Shown here: one piece after another, positions 42,201-46,636 of the stretch
How the letters are laid out: the number at the start of each line of letters is the position of its first letter
Numbering within the stretch: the stretch's first letter is position 1
From: Planctomycetaceae bacterium
Lineage (GTDB): Bacteria; Planctomycetota; Planctomycetia; Planctomycetales; Planctomycetaceae
DNA: 46,636 bases
Direction: 5' to 3'
Assembly (NCBI GenBank): GCA_002722955.1
Contig: PBMZ01000009.1
Span: forward strand, 1-46,636
Notes under the pieces: model-generated
Seen by the model: only the letters and a program-made list of their open reading frames with translations
Database searches by the model: none
Told to the model about the DNA's origin: nothing
Translations under genes and position numbers: made by a program

Positions 42201-42668
42201 TACGCGATTAGCAACCAAGTTCGCGTTGTGAGACGTTGGCAAACGCTGCAGCCGACCAAAGATTCCTACTTTCGTCTTCGCCGGACTCGATTCTCGACAG
42301 TGACGGTGGATCATCCTTCGCTTGTGTGGGATTCTGCATACAGCACGGTTCGCGGAGTGCTACCGAAGCCGCAAATGCCGATCTTTCGATATCGCGCTGG
42401 AACGCCTGGCACCTCGTTTGCGCGGTTTGAGTTAGCGGTTTCCAATCCTGGCAAGGTCGAGTTAAAGATCAACGATGTCGACGGCTTGTTGATGTGGGTG
42501 GGGACAGAGCCTGTCGAACCTGCCGAGTCCGTCGTTGTCGATTTGGCCAAGGGAACGCAACGCATCACGTTTTCGGCGAATGCGGATCAGCGGAAGAGTG
42601 GACTTCGTGTTGAATTAGGTGACGTCGAGGGCTCGGAAGCTCAAGTGCAGATTGTTTCGGGGAAATAG
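39210..42668 (+). CDS. PVC-type haem-binding CxxCH membrane/exported dehydrogenase
   Basis: The product has 1152 residues with a signal peptide (cleavage near 28, PALAQ). Residues about 40-400 form a beta-propeller of the TIGR02604 dehydrogenase type (GFEVNLYASDPRI, WVNSWGHHFDQWG). HEAT-like repeats occupy about 400-820. A cytochrome c domain contains CLKCH (Cys872, Cys875, His876), followed by GRVGPDLLSVGAS and the distinctive DPNKKVKENYNTLVV of TIGR02603. A beta-sandwich tail (about 1000-1152) ends the protein. Such giants are thought to oxidise sugars or other carbon compounds and pass electrons to the respiratory chain, but the substrate is unknown. The start has two adjacent ATGs (39210 and 39213). 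Confidence 0.93.
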   Translation: MMKSELSSKGFIVAMALVFAAFQPALAQRNLKDIPSPDPDIELKSFQVAEGFEVNLYASDPRIAKPIQMNFDSQGRLWIASSEVYPQIKPGQKATDKILVVEDRDGDGTAEKTTVFVDGLLIPTGVEPGDGGAYVANSTELVHFKDTDGDLKADETNVVLSGFGTEDTHHILHTLRWGPDGMLYFNQSIYIHSHVETPYGVRRLNAGGIWQFRPETLRLEVLARGWVNSWGHHFDQWGQSFVTDGAGGEGINYLVPGAAYVTAFGVKRILRGLNPGSPKYCGLEMVDGRHMPEDWRGSLVTNDFRGNRVVRFAVSDDGAGYAAREQPELIKTKHVAFRPIDVKMGPDGAIYIADWYNPIIQHGEVDFRDPRRDHVHGRIWRVTAKGRPLVERPKLVGALTEELFEHLKAPETWTRHHAKRVLKSRGSKVVPKLNKWVAGLDKKDARYEHHLLEALWTYQTVDSPSPALLTRLLNADEPRVRAAAVRVLQHWKDRVDNPVDLLAERIEDDFPRVRLEAVRVLASIPRPKSVELALRALDGDVDRFMDYALWLTARERKDDWLPLVESGKFDVIPNVHHLTFALKAVESPVVVPLMLDLLHSDKVADEQLNDAVQVVASLGQPNHLAAAFEFALGRESDNTMKIALLGGLATATRQRKVRPAGDLGRLSNLLTSNDRGVVASAVLCAGLWKLESTRPAITGLATSNSTDNVIRLAAIDGLSQLGGAASMKALAELTTERHPIGIRLRAAVGLLPLDAAAAAKQTVAILGSASADDDSTPAISAFIGRKNAAPTLAQALAGSKINEDVAKLALRTISSSGRNLPGLSDALRKAGGIKTGPKTLSPEAMQALVADINEQGNPAHGESIFRRKDLACLKCHAIAGAGGRVGPDLLSVGASAQVDYLVESLLDPNKKVKENYNTLVVQTLGGKVVSGVKVRQTDKDLIIRDAEDREVAVPLDDIDVQKNGASIMPAGLTDRLTKSELRDLVSFLSKLGKVGSDYAISNQVRVVRRWQTLQPTKDSYFRLRRTRFSTVTVDHPSLVWDSAYSTVRGVLPKPQMPIFRYRAGTPGTSFARFELAVSNPGKVELKINDVDGLLMWVGTEPVEPAESVVVDLAKGTQRITFSANADQRKSGLRVELGDVEGSEAQVQIVSGK

Positions 42669-42738
42669 AGCGAAGCTAACGACGTGCTTTCGTGTAACTC
42701 CGCTTGAACGCGTTGTATCTAAAGGCGAGAATGTACAA

Positions 42739-42771
42739 AGATGCCCGGCTTCCTCGAGAAGGCGGGCATCT
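42739..42771. repeat. Intergenic palindrome AGATGCCCGGCTTC / GAAGGCGGGCATCT
   Basis: Arms of 14 bp at 42739-42752 and 42758-42771 pair with one mismatch around a 5-base loop. The arms contain CCCGGCTTC, shared with the family at 24082 and 42793. It may end the transcript of the cytochrome gene. Confidence 0.8.
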
Positions 42772-42792
42772 ATCTCCTAACTGATTGAATAG

Positions 42793-42807
42793 AGAAGCCA
42801 GGCTTCT
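42793..42807. repeat. Perfect short palindrome AGAAGCC-A-GGCTTCT
   Basis: A 7-bp stem around one base, 35 bp upstream of the DnaJ-like start. It is the same word pair that forms the outer stem at 24082-24114. Confidence 0.75.
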
Positions 42808-42841
42808 AATCCGCCATCGATGGCGTTTCCGAATTTTGATT

Positions 42842-43759
42842 ATGAGTGAAGTTGATTACTACAAAGTCTTGGGCGTCTCGAAGAACGCGACGGCTGATGA
42901 GATTCGCAAGGCGTACCGCCAGCTTTCTCGGGAGTATCACCCCGATCGAAAGCCGGGCGACGCTGTCGCTGCCGAGAAATTCAAGGAAGTTCAGGAAGCA
43001 GAATCCGTTCTTGGCGACGAAGAAAAGCGTGCTAAATACGATCGGTTTGGATCGGCCACCTTTCAGCAAGGCGGTCGCGCTCATCCAGGCGGCGCTGGTT
43101 TTGGTGGCTTTGATGGGCAAATTGATCTCAGCAGTATTTTTGGAAGCGGTGGCTTTGCGGACTTGTTTGGCGGTGGAATGGGTGGTGGTCCGAGGCCCTC
43201 GCCGCGTCCTCAGAAAGGACAGGACGCTAAGGTCGATGTCGATGTGCCCTTTCAAGTAGCCGCCGCAGGTGGAACTCACCCAATTCATTTGACGGTCGGA
43301 GGCCAATCGCAACGGCTTGATGCAAAGATCCCCTCGGGTGTTCAAACAGGAAGCGTGATTCGATTAGCCGGACAAGGTCATCCTGGCCAGATGGGCGCCC
43401 CCGCGGGCGACTTGCTGGTCACAATCAAGGTTGCTCCCCATCCGTTCTTCCGCCGCGAGGGTAACAGCCTACTGGTTGATGTCCCGATTTCGATTTCCGA
43501 GGCAGTGCTTGGAGCGAAAGTTGACGTTCCCACGCTATTGGAAGGTCCGGTAGTTGTCACAATTCCACCAGGGACATCCAGCGGCGCCAAATTGAGATTG
43601 CGCGAAAAGGGTGTCCCCGATCAAAAGACAAAGCAACGCGGCGACTTGTTGGTCGTCGTGAAAATCGTCGTGCCCAAAGAAATTGATGACTCGGCTAAAG
43701 AGCTAGCCGATCAATTGGGCCAAGCCCTTCAACATAATCCTCGGGATGGAATGTGGTGA
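42842..43759 (+). CDS. DnaJ-family co-chaperone without zinc finger (CbpA-like)
   Basis: The product has 305 residues from the ATG at 42842 (MSEVDYYKVLGV), where the J domain begins; an upstream start at 42785 would add an implausible basic tail read through the palindrome. HPD is at residues 33-35 (EYHPDRKPGD). A Gly/Phe-rich region (about 75-115) follows. The Cys-rich zinc finger of true DnaJ is absent, and the C-terminal substrate-binding beta domains (DAKIPSGVQTGSVIRL, VTIPPGTSSGAKLRL) are intact. It would stimulate DnaK ATPase in the cytoplasm. The downstream gene overlaps its stop codon. Confidence 0.92.
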   Translation: MSEVDYYKVLGVSKNATADEIRKAYRQLSREYHPDRKPGDAVAAEKFKEVQEAESVLGDEEKRAKYDRFGSATFQQGGRAHPGGAGFGGFDGQIDLSSIFGSGGFADLFGGGMGGGPRPSPRPQKGQDAKVDVDVPFQVAAAGGTHPIHLTVGGQSQRLDAKIPSGVQTGSVIRLAGQGHPGQMGAPAGDLLVTIKVAPHPFFRREGNSLLVDVPISISEAVLGAKVDVPTLLEGPVVVTIPPGTSSGAKLRLREKGVPDQKTKQRGDLLVVVKIVVPKEIDDSAKELADQLGQALQHNPRDGMW

Positions 43760-44091
43760 TGCAGTTGTCTGTTCGACAAGTGACCTGCGGGCTGTGTTTC
43801 TTGATCGCCGTTGCCTGCTGCGACGTATCTCGCGCCGATGAGTCGCTGCCGAATGGCCCTGAGGCGGGCGAGAAGCAAGCAAAGAGTCGGGCTGTCATGA
43901 TCGGGACGACGATCCTTGCCGTGATTACCGCAGGCGGCTTGTTTCTAATTGGATTAGTTGCCATGTGGGGACGCCGGGTCCGCAAAGTTATTCGCGAACC
44001 CTTGCCGAACCAAAGTCGTGATGATGAACTCTGGTACTTGAAACGCCCGAAAGACAAAGTCCCCGATGCTGATGATGGCGAATCGGCATGA
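43759..44091 (+). CDS. Small exported single-span protein, hypothetical
   Basis: The product has 110 residues. Its ATG shares one base with the TGA of the DnaJ-like gene (TGATG), indicating translational coupling. A signal peptide (CGLCFLIAVACCDVSRA, cleavage near 27) is followed by a short spacer and a membrane span (about 47-70: IGTTILAVITAGGLFLIGLV). The basic RRVRKVIRE after the span and the charged tail suggest a cytoplasmic C-terminus. Family not recognised. Confidence 0.6.
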   Translation: MQLSVRQVTCGLCFLIAVACCDVSRADESLPNGPEAGEKQAKSRAVMIGTTILAVITAGGLFLIGLVAMWGRRVRKVIREPLPNQSRDDELWYLKRPKDKVPDADDGESA

Positions 44092-44201
44092 ATTTGTTGT
44101 ATTTGAAATCCTGAGATTTCCTTCTCGGATCTCCAACGGAAACGATCGGCGAGTTCAGCAACGGCGGTGTGCTTGAGTATCGAATTATTCACCTATTTTA
44201 C

Positions 44202-44258
44202 GTAGGACGGACTTGTAGTCCGTCGAATGATACGCGACGGACTACAAGTCCGTCCTAC
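44202..44258. repeat. Perfect 24-bp inverted repeat with 9-base loop
   Basis: GTAGGACGGACTTGTAGTCC plus GTCG (44202-44225) is the exact complement of 44235-44258, loop AATGATACG. It lies in the gap of 226 bp before rnpA, where rpmH is often found in other bacteria; no rpmH is visible here. Confidence 0.92.
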
Positions 44259-44317
44259 AGTTTGCTATTTCGCTGATAGGCAATTGCGAAACCACGCTTT
44301 GCACTCAGGACAATCCC

Positions 44318-44689
44318 CTGACCGACCTAAGCTTCCAGCTTCTGAAGGCTCAACATCTTCGAAAGCCCAGCGAGTTTGCTCGGCTTTACGATCTCAAGAT
44401 CCGCGCGGGTGATAAGCACTTGTTGATCTTTGCAGGTTCCAGCGAATCTGGAGTGACTCGCTTTGGGCTGAGTGTCTCGAAGCGGCACGGCAATGCTGTT
44501 CGTCGAGCCCGTCTGAAGCGACTCTTGCGAGAGGCCTTTCGAACGAAGCAACACGAATTGCCTGCGGGCCTCGACATGATCTTAATTCCGCGAGCCAACT
44601 CTGGGGCAAGTTTGGATGACTATCAGCGGTCGCTTGTCGAATTGGCCAGCCGCCTGAGTCGCCGTTTGGCGAAACAGGAGCAGTCGTAG
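44318..44689 (+). CDS. rnpA: Ribonuclease P protein component, apparent CTG start
   Basis: The core FGLSVSKRHGNAVRRARLKRLLREAFR is the RnpA signature (RNA-binding Arg-rich helix, RxxxKRxxRE). The conserved N-terminus is LSFQLLKAQHLRKPSEFARLYD. In this frame there is no ATG, GTG or TTG until 44420, which would delete the first third of the fold. The best start is CTG at 44318 (reading MTDLSFQ), with AGGA at 44307-44310 seven bases upstream, giving 123 residues, the normal RnpA length. RnpA binds the catalytic RNase P RNA and helps mature tRNA 5' ends. Its stop overlaps the yidD start by one base. A sequencing error in the first base is the alternative. Confidence 0.85.
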   Translation: MTDLSFQLLKAQHLRKPSEFARLYDLKIRAGDKHLLIFAGSSESGVTRFGLSVSKRHGNAVRRARLKRLLREAFRTKQHELPAGLDMILIPRANSGASLDDYQRSLVELASRLSRRLAKQEQS

Positions 44690-44961
44690 TGACCGACCAA
44701 ACAGACCCAGAGCCTGATCCGAAGCCGACACTGCTGCAACGCATCGTGTCGCTGCCGGCCCTGTTGTTGATCGGTTTGATTCGACTTTACCAGATGACGT
44801 TGAGCCACATTACCGGTCGGCAATGTCGCTATCATCCCACGTGCAGCGAGTACACACTGCAAGCGGTCCGCAAATACGGAGCTGTTGTTGGTTCGCTCAA
44901 AGGGTTTGGCCGCATCTGCCGATGCCACCCTTGGCATCCTGGCGGTTATGATCCGCCGTAA
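44689..44961 (+). CDS. yidD: Membrane protein insertion efficiency factor YidD
   Basis: The product has 90 residues with a GTG start overlapping the rnpA TAG. The family signature is complete: amphipathic N-terminal helix, IRLYQMTLSHITGRQCRYHPTCSEY, then CRCHPWHPGGYDP. YidD sits on the inner face of the cytoplasmic membrane and assists YidC/Sec insertion. The usual downstream yidC is not present; an unrelated minus-strand gene follows after 3 bp. Confidence 0.95.
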   Translation: MTDQTDPEPDPKPTLLQRIVSLPALLLIGLIRLYQMTLSHITGRQCRYHPTCSEYTLQAVRKYGAVVGSLKGFGRICRCHPWHPGGYDPP

Positions 44962-44964
44962 GGA

Positions 44965-45408
44965 TCAAGTTTCAAGTACTTGGTAATCTTTCATGGGTTG
45001 AACCCAATTAACTTCACCTTTCCACTCGATTACAAGTTTACCAACAGCCTTATTGTATTGGTTCATCGGCTCTAAATTTAGATAATAATATGAAGATTCT
45101 CTCCAGGGCCAACACTCCACAATTGGTAAGTCTGTGTAGTCGACAAGAGCTGGCTCGCGAGACTGCTTAAAGACACCTTGGAACCGAGCACGTCCCTTCC
45201 CGTCGCCGATAAACGAAATCACATAATCATACTTGATCATTCTAGGTCCGTGACTCGCTTCACTTTGCCAACGCTGGTATTTCATGAAGGTTTGGTAGTC
45301 GGCAACAGGATCGACAAGAATGCCTGGTCGATTCAAACTATGCCGCACAAGACATGCGTTGCAATTTGGGTCAAATCCCATTGGTATTAATGCAGTGGAC
45401 AAATTCAT
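44965..45408 (-). CDS. Hypothetical protein, perhaps the N-terminal domain of a GIY-YIG-type nuclease
   Basis: The product has 147 residues from the ATG at 45408; longer starts run antisense into the sulfatase. MNLSTALIPMGFDPNCNACL, then RHSLNRPG, YQTFMKYQRWQ and YVISFIGDGKGRARFQGVF resemble the leading domain of some GIY-YIG nuclease-family proteins (RH...YQ..Q...F.G.Y). No GIY-YIG or other catalytic motif follows: the protein stops after KGEVNWVQPMKDYQVLET. It may be a free-standing domain. It lies 8 bp downstream of the sulfatase gene on the same strand and converges on yidD. Confidence 0.45.
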   Translation of the reverse strand: MNLSTALIPMGFDPNCNACLVRHSLNRPGILVDPVADYQTFMKYQRWQSEASHGPRMIKYDYVISFIGDGKGRARFQGVFKQSREPALVDYTDLPIVECWPWRESSYYYLNLEPMNQYNKAVGKLVIEWKGEVNWVQPMKDYQVLET

Positions 45409-45416
45409 GTTGTTCC

Positions 45417-46636
45417 TCAGGGGTGTGGTCGCCAAGGTTTCGGGCCGTCTGGTTTTGGTTGAAGGAATTTGGCATCGACGTCTTTGTACCACGTGTGCAA
45501 ACGCTTTCTCATCGAGGTGACTCGATCGGCGTGTTGCTTGGCGATGTCTTTTCGTTCTCCGATGTCGTCTTTTAAGTTGTACAAGTGAACCTGCCCGTCT
45601 TCGTAGCGTTCGATCAGTTTGAAGTCTCCCATTCGGATTGCTCCGCCGGGGAAACCACCTTGGTTGCTGTAGTGGGGATAGTGCCAATACAAGGCCTCGC
45701 GATCGATCGCGTCTGCTCCTTTCAATATGGGCACAAGGCTAACGCCGTCCTGAGTCTGTTCAGGAAGTGCGTCGATGCCGGCGATATCTAACATCGTCGG
45801 ATAGAAGTCCGTGCTGATTACGGGATGGTCTGATGTGCTGCCCGGTTTGGTGACGCCAGGCCAACGGATCAGGTATGGTTCACGGATGCCGCCTTCGTAG
45901 AGCCAGCCCTTGCCGCCTCGAAGGGGAAGATTGGAGGTGGGGGAACCTTCCGACGTGGATAAGCCGCCATTGTCGGACATGAAGCAGACAACGGTGTTGT
46001 CCGAGACGCCTAATTGTTGGAGCTTAGAAAGTACTCGGCCTACGCTTGTGTCCATGGCCTCGACCATCGCGGCGTATGTTGGGTGACGTTGCACGATGCG
46101 GGCTTGTCGCGGTTTGGCGTTCGGCCAAACTTGCTCTTCTGGCCCGAAATCTTGCACGTCGCCTGGGTAGAGTTTGGCGGCCTTTGTGCGGTACTTTTCG
46201 ACCAAGTCCTTGGGGGCTTGCAGGGGAGTGTGCACGGTGTAGAACGATAGATAGACCAAGAACGGATCCTTGTGGACCTCGTCAAGGGCTTTGAGCACTT
46301 CATCAGTGAGTCGTTTGGTGAGGTGTTGTCCTTTGGGACCGTCTTCGAGCCTTGGGTTCTTGAATGGCGCAAAGTAACCGCCTGGTGGAGAGCCTCGGTT
46401 GTGACCGCCTATATTGAAGTCAAAGCCCTGAGCTTCCGGCCAGAAATCAGGAGTCCGGCCAAGATGCCACTTCCCGAAGAATGCCGTTTTGTACCCTGCG
46501 TGATGCAGCGTCTCGGCAAGCGTCTGCTCGCCCAAATCCATCCGTTCGTGCAGTGGAGCTGGCAGGAATTTTGCCGATCTTTTCCCTGAAAACCAGTTCG
46601 TTGCGTCGACTCGCGACGGGTACTTGCCCGTCATGA
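45417..46636 (-). CDS. Type I sulfatase, N-terminus beyond the right edge
   Basis: The frame is open to the right edge, so the N-terminus with the Cys/Ser-x-Pro-x-Arg active-site motif is outside; MTGKYPSRVDATNWF, the segment that directly follows that motif, is the first readable text. About 406 residues remain. GKWHLG, the HTP of YTVHTPLQAP, the metal-binding SDNGG and the Lys in RGGKGWLYEGGIREP are all present, and the C-terminal subdomain (ALYWHYPHYSNQGG...LIERYEDG) is complete. Arylsulfatase-type enzymes remove sulfate from polysaccharides, in line with an algal-glycan lifestyle. They need a formylglycine-generating enzyme, not seen here. Confidence 0.93.
   Translation of the reverse strand, partial: MTGKYPSRVDATNWFSGKRSAKFLPAPLHERMDLGEQTLAETLHHAGYKTAFFGKWHLGRTPDFWPEAQGFDFNIGGHNRGSPPGGYFAPFKNPRLEDGPKGQHLTKRLTDEVLKALDEVHKDPFLVYLSFYTVHTPLQAPKDLVEKYRTKAAKLYPGDVQDFGPEEQVWPNAKPRQARIVQRHPTYAAMVEAMDTSVGRVLSKLQQLGVSDNTVVCFMSDNGGLSTSEGSPTSNLPLRGGKGWLYEGGIREPYLIRWPGVTKPGSTSDHPVISTDFYPTMLDIAGIDALPEQTQDGVSLVPILKGADAIDREALYWHYPHYSNQGGFPGGAIRMGDFKLIERYEDGQVHLYNLKDDIGERKDIAKQHADRVTSMRKRLHTWYKDVDAKFLQPKPDGPKPWRPHP

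Noticed and set aside
44092..44311. Possible rpmH (ribosomal protein L34) before rnpA
   Set aside because: No KRTFQPS-type text was found in any frame; the gap holds only the perfect hairpin.
45409..45687. Longer start for the hypothetical gene at 44965
   Set aside because: The extra 93 residues are Arg-rich and antisense-frame text inside the sulfatase gene; the ATG at 45408 fits just after the sulfatase stop.
1..46636. CRISPR array, tRNA or rRNA genes
   Set aside because: No regularly spaced short direct repeats with unique spacers were seen. The only regular repeat is the coding WD40 array. No cloverleaf or rRNA-like conserved stretches were recognised by eye; a tRNAscan run would be needed to exclude a tRNA fully.

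Overview
The window looks like chromosomal DNA of a planctomycete, most likely of the Pirellulales/Rhodopirellula type. Lineage markers are a giant PVC-type haem-binding CxxCH dehydrogenase next to an SGNH-like protein, sialate O-acetylesterase-type (SASA) esterases, a sulfatase, a GH127 glycosidase, WD40-fused and FHA-fused serine/threonine kinases, an N-terminal LEDRxLL motif, and many long perfect intergenic palindromes. No tRNA, rRNA, CRISPR array or prophage was recognised.

Layout. (1) 1-4.9 kb: a GC-rich signalling block with a WD40 serine/threonine kinase (minus strand, running off the left edge) divergent from a double-FHA protein whose kinase domain has lost its catalytic Asp, then a small membrane protein. 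(2) 4.9-7.5 kb: an IS21-family element with istA, istB and compound terminal repeats. It abuts a shortened gene on its right and probably on its left, and base composition drops from about 60% GC or more on its left to about 50% on its right, so it may mark a rearrangement or an assembly junction. (3) 8.3-19.2 kb: a secreted block with a YdjY-like protein boxed by palindromes, an alpha/beta hydrolase-SASA-degenerate SASA giant, a PDZ/DUF6288-like giant and another SASA protein; the last two share a C-terminal module. (4) 19.2-22.1 kb: a ketoacyl synthase III fused to a haem-oxygenase-like diiron domain, translationally coupled to an unknown 312-residue protein. This is the best candidate for an undescribed system. 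(5) 22-31.7 kb: small genes and decayed genes, an ACT-domain protein, a HAD phosphatase, a BshC-like protein, a GT2 glycosyltransferase, a tight SDR-ABC ATPase-class II aldolase operon, and a short LEDRxLL protein. (6) 31.8-42.7 kb: secreted or envelope proteins, namely a TPR-thioredoxin-fold protein, a GH127 glycosidase, a CPBP protease, an SGNH-like protein and a PVC cytochrome. (7) 42.8-46.6 kb: a DnaJ/CbpA-like chaperone, a small membrane protein, rnpA (apparently with a CTG start), yidD, an unknown protein and the C-terminal part of a sulfatase.

Together the genes suggest a heterotroph living on sulfated, acetylated algal or plant polysaccharides: esterases, sulfatase and GH127 remove decorations and side chains, and dehydrogenase or cytochrome-type proteins handle the products. 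All functional calls come from reading motifs by eye. No database search was run.
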